NCBI GenBank assembly: GCA_023410295.1
Contig: JAEYPY010000240.1
Location: 1 to 36,700 of the forward strand
DNA from: Pseudomonadota bacterium
Lineage (GTDB): Bacteria > Pseudomonadota > Alphaproteobacteria > Caulobacterales > Aquidulcibacteraceae
Direction of reading: 5' to 3'
DNA: 36,700 nucleotides
Made by a program: the position numbers and the translations under genes. The notes beneath the pieces were generated by a model. The model was not told the origin of the DNA, searched no databases, and was given only the letters and a program-made list of their open reading frames with translations. Positions 30,220 through 36,700 of this stretch are shown piece by piece (position 1 is the stretch's first letter; every line of letters begins with the position of its first letter).

Positions 30220-30894
30220 TCAGACGACCCGTCCGTCCACGAGGGTAATGCACCGCGAACAACGCGCGGCCACGTGTTCATCATGAGTGCAGATGAGGAA
30301 GGTCGACGCCTCCTCGTGATTAATCTCGCGCATGAGTTCGAGCACCTGCTCAGCTGAGGCGCGATCGAGGTTGCCGGTCGGTTCATCCGCGAGAACGAGA
30401 CTGGGCTTGTTCATCAGCGCCCGCGCAATGGCCACGCGCTGTTTCTGGCCGCCCGAGAGACGCGTCGCCCGAAAATCGGCACGATCAGCGAGGCCAACGC
30501 GCTCCAGTAATGCGTGCGCCCGGGCTAGCATCTCTGCATCTTGCCGGCCGGCCGCACCCGCGCTCGGAAACGCGACGTTCTCTGCTGCGGTGAAATCAGG
30601 CAGCAAGTGGTGAAACTGAAACACAAAACCAAGCCGTTGATTGCGAAAGGCCGCGCGCTCGGAATCCGTCAATGCGTCGACGCGCTCGCCCGCGATCAAA
30701 AGCTCCCCTCCGCTCGGCCGCAAGAGCAGGCCCATGATCGAAAGCAGAGTGGACTTTCCCGAACCCGAAGGCCCCATCAAGGCGACCAGCTCGCCGGCCT
30801 CGAGCGTTAGGTCGATCCCTTTCAAGACCTCCGTGATCTCCTCGCCATTCTGGAACGACTTTCTGATCCCGTGGGCTTCAACGAGAGCGCTCAT
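30220..30894 (-). CDS. ABC transporter ATP-binding protein (LolD/MacB-like)
   Basis: The ATPase subunit of a MacB/LolCDE/DevBCA-type exporter. Walker A GPSGSGKST is near residue 41, the Q-loop at FQFHHLLPDF, the signature LSGGQKQRVAIARAL, Walker B LVLADEPTGNLD and the H-loop in ICTHDEHVA. Length (224 aa) is typical for LolD-like subunits. Its ATG overlaps the permease stop (ATGA). With the permease and HlyD-type adaptor upstream it forms a three-gene operon. An efflux or lipid-export role is more likely than lipoprotein sorting because the adaptor is present and there is no LolC/E pair. Confidence 0.93.
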   Translation of the reverse strand: MSALVEAHGIRKSFQNGEEITEVLKGIDLTLEAGELVALMGPSGSGKSTLLSIMGLLLRPSGGELLIAGERVDALTDSERAAFRNQRLGFVFQFHHLLPDFTAAENVAFPSAGAAGRQDAEMLARAHALLERVGLADRADFRATRLSGGQKQRVAIARALMNKPSLVLADEPTGNLDRASAEQVLELMREINHEEASTFLICTHDEHVAARCSRCITLVDGRVV

Positions 30895-32096
30895 TGTTGA
30901 ATCGCTTCGAGCGGATCAAGACGAGACGCGGCGCGCGCCGGCAGAGCGGACGCGAGCGCTGCGCCCAGCGTCGTCAGCGTCATCACCGCAACGTAACCGC
31001 CTTCACTTGGCGCGATCGGCAGCATCATGGATCCATCCGGGCGCGTCAGCGTCGCCAGCCAAGTGCAGAGGCCGTAACCCGCAAGGCATCCGGCGGCAGC
31101 GCCGATGAATCCGACCAGAACGCCTTGCAGGACGAACACGCTGGCGATGAAGCGCCCCGAAAGTCCGAAGGCGCGCATGATGCCGATTTCGCTTCGGCGG
31201 CGATTGGCCGAGAGGATGAGCGCGCTCGCGATGCCGATGAGCACGGAGACCAAGGAGAAGATCTGGATGAGCGTCCCTGTCTGGGCCTGCGCGGTCAGCG
31301 CTTCCTCCAAGGTCTCATTACGCGCCTGCCACGGAATCGCACGCAGCCCGGTGGCGTTTTCGAGGAAAGCTGCAAGCACGCGTGCTTCGCCTGGGTCGGT
31401 AAGTTTCACCTCGATATTGGTCACCCCCTCCGGCAGTAAGAAGAGTGGTCGCGCCGTTTGGATGGCGAGAAACGCGACCCGTTCGTCGAGACTTTGAAGT
31501 CCGGTGCGGTAAATACCGCGAACTGTCAGCAGCCGCTCGACGCCGCGATCCGTTCGAAACAGGACCGGCTGACCAGCCACAAGCCCGAGCCGATCGGCCA
31601 ATAGAGCGCCGATCAGGATCCCATCGCCGCCCATATTGGCCTCTCCGCTGACGATTTCCGTACTGATCGGAGAGATCGCGTCGAGACCGGTGGGCTCAAG
31701 CGCGGTCACAGAAACCGGCGCGACAGCCTGTCCTTTAACCAAAAATGCGTTGCCGCTGATTTGGGAACTGATGACTGAGACCTCAGGTTGGGTGGCGATT
31801 AGATTGACGGTGGCTCTCCAATTCCGGATCTGACTCCGCTGGAGGGTCGAGACCAGAGCGACCGCTTCGGTGTGTGCATCGGACGCTAACAAGACCCGCG
31901 CCACGCGCGTCTGCGGCTCAAGCGAAATGTGTGCGCTGTTCGCTGTCACGTCGTTGGTCAGGCGGATCGCAAGACCTTCGATGAGCGCGGTAATGAAGAC
32001 GAACGCCGAAACGCCGAGTGCGACGCCGGCGATCAAGAGCGCCGTTTGCGTCGGATTCGAAAACAGGTAGCGGCGGGCGACCGTGAACGCGAACAT
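30891..32096 (-). CDS. ABC transporter permease, FtsX/MacB-like
   Basis: An inner-membrane permease of ~401 residues. An N-terminal membrane helix (ALLIAGVALGVSAFVFITAL) is followed by a large periplasmic MacB-type core domain. Three C-terminal helices follow (LIQIFSLVSVLIGIASALIL, FIASVFVLQGVLVGFIGAAAG, and one near ALASALPARAA). An RRRSEIGIMRAFG motif between helices is typical of FtsX-domain proteins. Such permeases act as mechanotransmitters with an ATPase and adaptor. The start at 32096 has GGGGA 8 bases upstream; ATG 32111, overlapping the HlyD stop, is the alternative. It overlaps the ATPase gene by 4 bases. Confidence 0.9.
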   Translation of the reverse strand: MFAFTVARRYLFSNPTQTALLIAGVALGVSAFVFITALIEGLAIRLTNDVTANSAHISLEPQTRVARVLLASDAHTEAVALVSTLQRSQIRNWRATVNLIATQPEVSVISSQISGNAFLVKGQAVAPVSVTALEPTGLDAISPISTEIVSGEANMGGDGILIGALLADRLGLVAGQPVLFRTDRGVERLLTVRGIYRTGLQSLDERVAFLAIQTARPLFLLPEGVTNIEVKLTDPGEARVLAAFLENATGLRAIPWQARNETLEEALTAQAQTGTLIQIFSLVSVLIGIASALILSANRRRSEIGIMRAFGLSGRFIASVFVLQGVLVGFIGAAAGCLAGYGLCTWLATLTRPDGSMMLPIAPSEGGYVAVMTLTTLGAALASALPARAASRLDPLEAIQQ

Positions 32097-32100
32097 CGCT

Positions 32101-33270
32101 TCAGTCCCCATTCGCCTCGGCGCGCTCTAGAATGCGCACGCGGGCCCCAGGTCTGGTTTGCCCCGGCGTGAGCGCCACGCGTTCGCCGGCGGCCAGGCCG
32201 CCCTCGACGATCGCATTCAACGAGGGCCAGTCGAGAATACGCACATTGCGCGCCTCAACGGCGCCGCGCCTGTCAATGACGTAGACTTGCGGCTCACCCG
32301 CTCCGCCAATGATGGCCTGACGTGGCACCACGATCGAGTCAGAACGGCGGGCGACTACGATGGTCACATCGATGGAACGCCCCGGAGGGATCGACATCGC
32401 CGCCGCTGGCGTGAGCCTGACGAGCCGCCCGCCTGTTGATGGATCGACCCGCGGCGACACTTCCTTAACCTCGGCCGCAAACTGCACTTCCGACCCTGAA
32501 AGGGCGGCGCGCGCCTGCATGCCTGGCTCGAGTACATCGGCGTAGGCCTCATCGACTTCGGCTTCGATTTCGACGCCGTCGAGTGAGCCAAGCTGAAAGA
32601 GCGTCGTCTCCGGGGAGACCACTTGGCCATTGTCGATCGGGCGAACAAGAATGGCGCCTGCCATCGGCGCCCTGATCGTGAACTCGCGGGTGCGCGAAGC
32701 GGCTGCGGCACGCTCCGCCGCCGCCGCATCCACCGCCGCATCGGCAGATCTCAGTGTGGCGCGCGCATCATCAAGCGCTGCGGTCGAAGCAAAGCCTCGA
32801 TCGGCAAGCGTGCGGGTCCGATTGTAAGCGAGCCGGGCCCGCTCCGCTTCAGCGCGCGCAGCACGCTCACGCGCCAAAAGGGCCTCTGTTTGCGCTTGTT
32901 CAACCGCGGCGCGCACAGCGGCCAGGGGCGCGCCGGCGGCAACAACATCGCCTTCGTCGTGATAGAGACGCACGACCTGTCCTGGATTGGGCGAGCGAAT
33001 GTCGATGAGGTTGACGGGCCGCACCCGACCAACCACCGAGAGCGCGATCTCGACGGTGTGCGGGCGCACGGTCGCCGCCTCGATCTTCGGCGGACGTGAC
33101 GCGAGCCACAAAACCGCCAGCAGAAGCACTGCGCCAAGGCCCGCCAATGCCAGCCTGCGCCGGGTTGGCGGTAGCGATAACGCCACGAACTGACTGACGG
33201 AGGCTCCCAGAGCCTTGGCGCGCCGGCTCAGCCCTCCTGGTGAACCCGCTCGCTCATTGGGGTCTGACAT
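32101..33270 (-). CDS. HlyD/MacA-type periplasmic adaptor (membrane fusion protein)
   Basis: The adaptor of the ABC-type efflux system. One N-terminal membrane helix (LALAGLGAVLLLAVLWLAS) is followed by a split lipoyl domain. An alpha-hairpin rich in Ala/Glu/Arg (AEAERARLAYNRTRTLADRG) comes next, then a beta-barrel region with VVSPETTLFQLGSLDGVEI and a membrane-proximal domain. ATG 33270 is chosen over TTG 33273. The first gene of the three-gene operon, it probably has its promoter in 33271-33462. An outer-membrane TolC-like partner is not encoded here; the beta-barrel protein at 33651-35072 is not a TolC homologue by sequence pattern. Confidence 0.9.
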   Translation of the reverse strand: MSDPNERAGSPGGLSRRAKALGASVSQFVALSLPPTRRRLALAGLGAVLLLAVLWLASRPPKIEAATVRPHTVEIALSVVGRVRPVNLIDIRSPNPGQVVRLYHDEGDVVAAGAPLAAVRAAVEQAQTEALLARERAARAEAERARLAYNRTRTLADRGFASTAALDDARATLRSADAAVDAAAAERAAAASRTREFTIRAPMAGAILVRPIDNGQVVSPETTLFQLGSLDGVEIEAEVDEAYADVLEPGMQARAALSGSEVQFAAEVKEVSPRVDPSTGGRLVRLTPAAAMSIPPGRSIDVTIVVARRSDSIVVPRQAIIGGAGEPQVYVIDRRGAVEARNVRILDWPSLNAIVEGGLAAGERVALTPGQTRPGARVRILERAEANGD

Positions 33271-33462
33271 CAAGATTCGCCGGAGTGGCTAACGCCCATC
33301 GCTCATAATCCCGAGCCCACCCGTCGTGAATATCGAACGCACGCTAGGAGGGAAAAGCCGCGTTGTTCCAGCGACTACTTGGTGTCGGTCTCAACCTCGA
33401 CGTCGGCGGGGTCACCTGCGATCCACCACCCTGTTCAAGGGCGATAGTGCCTAGCCCGGATC

Positions 33463-33551
33463 TGGCGGAGGGAGTGGGATTCGAACCCACGGTGGACTTG
33501 CATCCACGCCGGTTTTCAAGACCGGTGCCTTAACCACTCGGCCACCCCTCC
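33463..33551 (-). tRNA. tRNA-Ser (anticodon TGA)
   Basis: Read on the minus strand from 33551, the acceptor stem is GGAGGGG pairing with TCCCTCC. The anticodon loop CTTGAAA is closed by CCGGT/ACCGG and gives anticodon TGA. A long variable arm typical of tRNA-Ser and a T-arm GTGGG-TTCGAAT-CCCAC follow. CCA is encoded at 33463-33465. It reads UCA codons. There is no integrase gene or flanking repeat of the tRNA 3' end in the window. Confidence 0.97.
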
Positions 33552-33597
33552 GGAGCCGGTGCGCGTATCAGCGTGGAGGCGCGGGGGCAATGGCGGC

Positions 33598-33630
33598 AAA
33601 GAAAAAGCCCGGCGGTGGGGCCGCCGGGCT
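33598..33630 (-). terminator. Intrinsic terminator of the beta-barrel protein gene
   Basis: On the minus strand, AGCCCGGCGG (33630-33621 read in reverse complement) pairs with CCGCCGGGCT across a 5-base loop, a perfect 10-bp stem. The tract TTTTTCTTT follows. It ends the transcript about 20 bases after the stop codon and separates that gene from the downstream tRNA-Ser. Confidence 0.93.
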
Positions 33631-33650
33631 CTGGTCTTTCGTCGCTCCGC

Positions 33651-35072
33651 CTACCAGCGGAAGGGCGTTCGGAACGCCACCCTGACGTCTGGCGCATCCT
33701 CGGTGACCCCGACATCGATGCTGGTGGAAAGGGTCATGCGCTCGGTGGCGCGGAAGCTCATGCCCAGCTGCAGCGCCCCGACTTGCAGCTCGGTGGAGCG
33801 GTGCGTGTCGCCATTGAGCTCGGTGTCGGTCGGCATGACGTAAGAATGCGAGTAGCTCAGCGAATAGGAGAAGCGCGGGTTGAGCGAGAAACCGAACCCG
33901 AAGCCCAGGCCGATGGAGTCGCCCGGATCGACATTGCCGATTTCGACGGTGCTCGCGCCCGCCCCGTAGCTCTCGTTCACATCGCGCGGGATGTTGTAGA
34001 GGTAGCTGGCGTTGGCGAAGAGCACGACCGGATCCGACGGATAGAGCATCGAAACACTGCCTTGCAGGCCCCAAAAGCCCGAGCCGGTGGCGAGTTCGGT
34101 CGAAACGCCCTGCTCATCGCGCGCCAATTCGAACGGACCCCGGCCCGTATCCGACTTGATACGCGCGCCGGCAAAGAACATCGGGCCGCCATTGGTCGGC
34201 TGGTTCAGCTGATAACGGGCCGACATTTCGATGTCGCCCATCGCCGAGCCTTCCAGTTCGAACGTGCGCGTCGTTGTATTGCTGTTCTGCGAGAGCGTTG
34301 TCACGCGGTCCGAGCGGTACATGAAGGGCACGCGGCCTTCGATCTCAAGCCGATCGGTCAACGAATAGCGCGCGCCAACCGAGGCGACGATGGTGTCGCG
34401 CGCGGTGCCGCTGGCTTCCAGGAGGCCGATCTGAATGCCCTGCGCGATCACGGCGCCGCGGAAAACGAGGCGATCCGATGAGCTGCGCGAGTATTCAAAC
34501 GACGGTTCAATGACGAGCCGTCCACGGCCCAGCAACGCTGTCTGCCCCTCGGGAAGGGCTTCAACCGTGCTGGTTTCCTGCTCCGGCGGGGCTTCACCGA
34601 CAGGACGATCCGGCGCTGGGGCCGGCGTTGTCGCCGCCGCAGGCGCACTACCGCCGCCGCTTGGCTGATCGTCGGTGATGCGCATCGCGTAACTGGCGCC
34701 GCGATTGAGCGAAAGCGGCTCGTCGGCCGACAATCCGGTGAAGTTGAGCGCACTTGACGGCAGGCCGGCGCCGACGATCTCTCCCAAATCGTCGTCACTG
34801 ACGCTGTCGTAAGCGGCCAGTTCACTTTGTTGTCGCTCGATCAGCGCGCGCTGCTCGGCGAGTTGGCGTTGTTGGTCGCGCAGCAGACGTTCCTGCTGGT
34901 TAAGTCGGTCTTCCTGTTGGGCGATGAGTTCGAGCACGCGCGCGAGATCGTCTTGTGACGGCGCCTGCGCGTGTGCGGGCCCGCTCCAGAGAAGCGAACA
35001 CGCCGCGAGCGCGCAGGCCGCCAACGCCGACGCGCGCACGCTCGTTCTTCGCCTCATTCCGGCACGAAGCAT
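33651..35072 (-). CDS. Outer-membrane beta-barrel protein with N-terminal coiled coil
   Basis: A 473-residue secreted protein. The signal peptide covers residues 1 to ~36 (ending Ala-His-Ala-Gln). A Gln/Glu/Arg-rich coiled coil follows at ~40-85, with LNQQERLLRDQQRQL-type heptads. A Pro/Ala/Thr-rich linker near 130-160 comes next. The C-terminal ~300 residues are alternating beta strands ending in Arg-Trp (RTPFRW), as in outer-membrane barrels. The barrel resembles the transporter/'MetA-pathway' outer-membrane family. A coiled coil ahead of a barrel could form a periplasmic stalk, as in some porins. ATG 35057 is an alternative start. It has its own terminator and probably its own promoter. 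Confidence 0.75.
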   Translation of the reverse strand: MLRAGMRRRTSVRASALAACALAACSLLWSGPAHAQAPSQDDLARVLELIAQQEDRLNQQERLLRDQQRQLAEQRALIERQQSELAAYDSVSDDDLGEIVGAGLPSSALNFTGLSADEPLSLNRGASYAMRITDDQPSGGGSAPAAATTPAPAPDRPVGEAPPEQETSTVEALPEGQTALLGRGRLVIEPSFEYSRSSSDRLVFRGAVIAQGIQIGLLEASGTARDTIVASVGARYSLTDRLEIEGRVPFMYRSDRVTTLSQNSNTTTRTFELEGSAMGDIEMSARYQLNQPTNGGPMFFAGARIKSDTGRGPFELARDEQGVSTELATGSGFWGLQGSVSMLYPSDPVVLFANASYLYNIPRDVNESYGAGASTVEIGNVDPGDSIGLGFGFGFSLNPRFSYSLSYSHSYVMPTDTELNGDTHRSTELQVGALQLGMSFRATERMTLSTSIDVGVTEDAPDVRVAFRTPFRW

Positions 35073-35169
35073 CACCAGACCCTGGTCGGAGAGCACTGCA
35101 TGGCGCTCTCTCTGCACGAACTATTCCGTGAGAACGTACCAACGAGGTGATTAGGAAACGTGAACACGC

Positions 35170-35193
35170 GCGCGATGATCTTGCATCACGCGC
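35170..35193. terminator. Hairpin between the CoA-transferase genes and the beta-barrel gene
   Basis: GCGCG-(A)-TGAT (35170-35179) pairs with ATCA-CGCGC (35185-35193) around a 5-base loop, with one bulged A. On the minus strand it lies ~42 bases after the scoB stop and is followed only by scattered T. It may terminate scoAB weakly or lie in the leader of the barrel gene. Confidence 0.35.
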
Positions 35194-35234
35194 ACTTCAA
35201 CTTGCGTTCATCTCAATAAAGACTTCGCTACTGC

Positions 35235-35882
35235 TTAGCGCAGCGCGTTCTCGAAAGACGCGCCGGTCTTCGCTTTGATTTCTTCGAGCGTCACACCGTC
35301 CGCGAGCTCAAGCAGCTTCATCGGTTGTGAACCATGCTTGTCGATCTCAAACACGCCGAGATCGGTTATCACGAGATCAACCACGTTGACGCCCGTTAGC
35401 GGCAGCGTGCACTTCGGCAGCAGCTTCGGCGCGCCGTCCTTAGAGGTGTGCTCCATCACGACGACGACGCGCTTGACGCCGGCGACGAGATCCATCGCCC
35501 CGCCCATGCCCTTCACCATCTTGCCCGGCACCATCCAGTTGGCGAGATCGCCGCGGTCAGTGACTTCCATGGCGCCGAGGATGGAAAGGTCGATGTGGCC
35601 GCCGCGGATCATGCCGAAGGAGTCAGCCGACGAGAAATAAGACGTCTTCGGCAGCGCGGTGATGGTTTGCTTACCGGCGTTAATCAGATCGGGGTCTTCT
35701 TCGCCCTCGTACGGGAAGGGACCCATGCCCAACATCCCGTTCTCCGACTGCAGCGTCACCTCCATCCCTTGCGGGATGTAATTCGCCACCAGCGTAGGGA
35801 TGCCGATGCCAAGATTAACGTAAAAGCCGTCGCGCAATTCCTTGGCGGCGCGCTGCGCCAGCTGATCACGGGACCACGCCAT
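35235..35882 (-). CDS. scoB: 3-oxoacid CoA-transferase subunit B
   Basis: The catalytic subunit of a succinyl-CoA:3-ketoacid (acetoacetate) CoA-transferase. The nucleophile Glu47 sits in SENGMLG. GIGIPT near 25-30 and a GGAMDLV segment are also characteristic. The 215-residue length is standard for the separate subunit. Its ATG overlaps the subunit A stop (TAATG). It moves CoA between succinate and acetoacetate or a related 3-oxoacid, so it could feed 3-ketoacyl products of the nearby island into central metabolism. The pair is separated from the island by the ABC operon and tRNA, so shared control is not indicated. Confidence 0.93.
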   Translation of the reverse strand: MAWSRDQLAQRAAKELRDGFYVNLGIGIPTLVANYIPQGMEVTLQSENGMLGMGPFPYEGEEDPDLINAGKQTITALPKTSYFSSADSFGMIRGGHIDLSILGAMEVTDRGDLANWMVPGKMVKGMGGAMDLVAGVKRVVVVMEHTSKDGAPKLLPKCTLPLTGVNVVDLVITDLGVFEIDKHGSQPMKLLELADGVTLEEIKAKTGASFENALR

Positions 35883-36604
35883 TATGCATTCTCCCGCGAT
35901 TGTTCACTTCTTTGGCGCACGGTGCGCTGCTCGATGCGCTTCTCAAAATTTCCCTTAACGATGCGGTCGACGAAAATGCCCGGCGTGTGGATCTGATCGG
36001 GATCGAGCTCGCCGGTCTCGACCAGGATCTCGACCTCCGCGACGCACTTCTTACCGGCAGTCGCCATCATCGGGTTAAAGTTGCGCGCGGTCTTGCGGAA
36101 GATCAGATTGCCTTCCTTGTCGCCCTTCCAGGCTTTGACGATGGAAAGGTCGGCGACCAGCCCAGTTTCGAGCACGTAAGTCTCGCCGTTAAACACTTTG
36201 GTCTCTTTACCTTCGGCCACGAGCGTGCCGACGCCGGTCTTGGTGTAGAAACCGGCGATCCCGGCGCCACCTGCCCGGCAACGTTCGGCCAGCGTGCCTT
36301 GCGGGTTGAACTCAAGCTCAAGCTCGCCGGCGAGGTACTGGCGGGCGAATTCCTTGTTCTCCCCGACATAGGACGAGACCATTTTCTTGATCTGCTTGGT
36401 CTCCAGCAGCAGCCCCAGGCCCCAGCCATCGACGCCGGCATTGTTAGAGATGACGGTAATCCCCTTCACGCCGGTGTCGCGCAGCGCGAGGATGAGGTTC
36501 TCAGGAATGCCGCACAGGCCGAAGCCGCCGCTCATGACCGTCATGCCGTCGAAGGTCAGGCCTTCGATCGCGGACTTCGCGTCCGGGTAAACTTTGTTCG
36601 CCAT
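35882..36604 (-). CDS. scoA: 3-oxoacid CoA-transferase subunit A
   Basis: The partner subunit (240 aa). The family signature GFGLCGIPE is near residues 27-35, followed by SNNAGVDGWGLG, LEFNPQGTLAERCRAGGAGI and a YTKTGVGT segment. The order A-B with a one-base overlap (TAATG) is the usual one. The C-terminus is slightly long and basic (Arg/Gln/Glu-rich, last ~15 residues). Upstream, 36605-36700 holds the promoter region with a 12-bp palindrome. Substrate preference (acetoacetate versus 3-oxoadipate) cannot be decided from motifs, but no aromatic-degradation genes are nearby. Confidence 0.93.
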   Translation of the reverse strand: MANKVYPDAKSAIEGLTFDGMTVMSGGFGLCGIPENLILALRDTGVKGITVISNNAGVDGWGLGLLLETKQIKKMVSSYVGENKEFARQYLAGELELEFNPQGTLAERCRAGGAGIAGFYTKTGVGTLVAEGKETKVFNGETYVLETGLVADLSIVKAWKGDKEGNLIFRKTARNFNPMMATAGKKCVAEVEILVETGELDPDQIHTPGIFVDRIVKGNFEKRIEQRTVRQRSEQSRENA

Positions 36605-36625
36605 GGGGTTCGTTTACGTAGCGGC

Positions 36626-36637
36626 GCGCTGCAGCGC
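36626..36637. promoter_or_regulatory. 12-bp palindrome upstream of scoA
   Basis: GCGCTGCAGCGC is a perfect palindrome 22 bases upstream of the scoA start codon. Its placement would suit a repressor operator. In GC-rich DNA such a palindrome can also arise by chance. Confidence 0.25.
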
Positions 36638-36700
36638 AACATGCCGGGGCGTAACTCCAAGTTTCAAGTCCGCCAAATGCAGTTGCGCCGGCGGCTGAGC

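Noticed and set aside
33271..33462. Short open frame ending VEVETDTK next to the tRNA, possible remnant of a gene or an att site
   Set aside because: Only about 20 codons are open, with no start and no recognisable homologue; there is no integrase gene or duplicated tRNA end in the window.
1..36700. CRISPR arrays, insertion sequences, prophage genes, toxin-antitoxin pairs
   Set aside because: No regularly spaced direct repeats, transposase motifs, phage structural genes or small paired toxin/antitoxin genes were seen on either strand.

Overview
The window looks like a GC-rich (roughly 60-65 % by eye) alphaproteobacterial chromosome, probably Caulobacterales/Hyphomonadaceae-like. The pointers are the rlpA-dacC-tmk-holB-tatD-metallohydrolase-mazG housekeeping block, the TonB receptor without a signalling domain, and a structured interspersed repeat of alphaproteobacterial style. 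The genus cannot be fixed from sequence alone.

Layout. (1) 1-217: C-terminus of a probable S66 LD-carboxypeptidase. (2) 218-731: gene-free stretch with a clover-like palindromic repeat. (3) 732-7869, minus strand: tightly coupled housekeeping operon, transcribed rlpA-like, dacC-like, tmk, holB, tatD, MBL-fold hydrolase, mazG, hypothetical. metG, often found between holB and tatD in relatives, is absent here. (4) 7984-30181: a 22-kb catabolic island. (5) 30220-33270, minus: an ABC-type efflux set (ATPase, FtsX-like permease, HlyD-like adaptor). (6) tRNA-Ser(TGA), then an intrinsic terminator and an outer-membrane beta-barrel protein. (7) 35235-36604, minus: scoA-scoB-type 3-oxoacid CoA-transferase.

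The catabolic island is the part worth attention. One minus-strand operon encodes an SCP-x-type thiolase, a MaoC-N/MaoC hydratase pair and an SDR. A lone plus-strand gene encodes a C45-type Ntn acyltransferase/amidohydrolase. A second minus-strand operon encodes a TetR regulator, a hydroxylysine/ethanolamine-kinase-like APH protein and a class-III PLP enzyme closely resembling ethanolamine-phosphate/phosphohydroxylysine phospho-lyases. Divergent from TetR, a plus-strand run encodes an ECF sigma factor, two acyl-CoA synthetases, a SnoaL-like protein, a phytanoyl-CoA-dioxygenase-like protein, an SCP2-like protein, a crotonase, a TonB receptor, two acyl-CoA dehydrogenases, a second crotonase, a GPH-type symporter and an amidase-signature hydrolase.

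Taken together, the island could import an amide-linked compound (TonB receptor, then symporter), cleave the amide (C45 and/or amidase), and activate and beta-oxidise the acid part (ligases, dehydrogenases, MaoC pair, SDR, thiolase). The amino-alcohol part would be phosphorylated and deaminated by the kinase and phospho-lyase. The individual family calls are well supported. The joint pathway and its substrate are inference.
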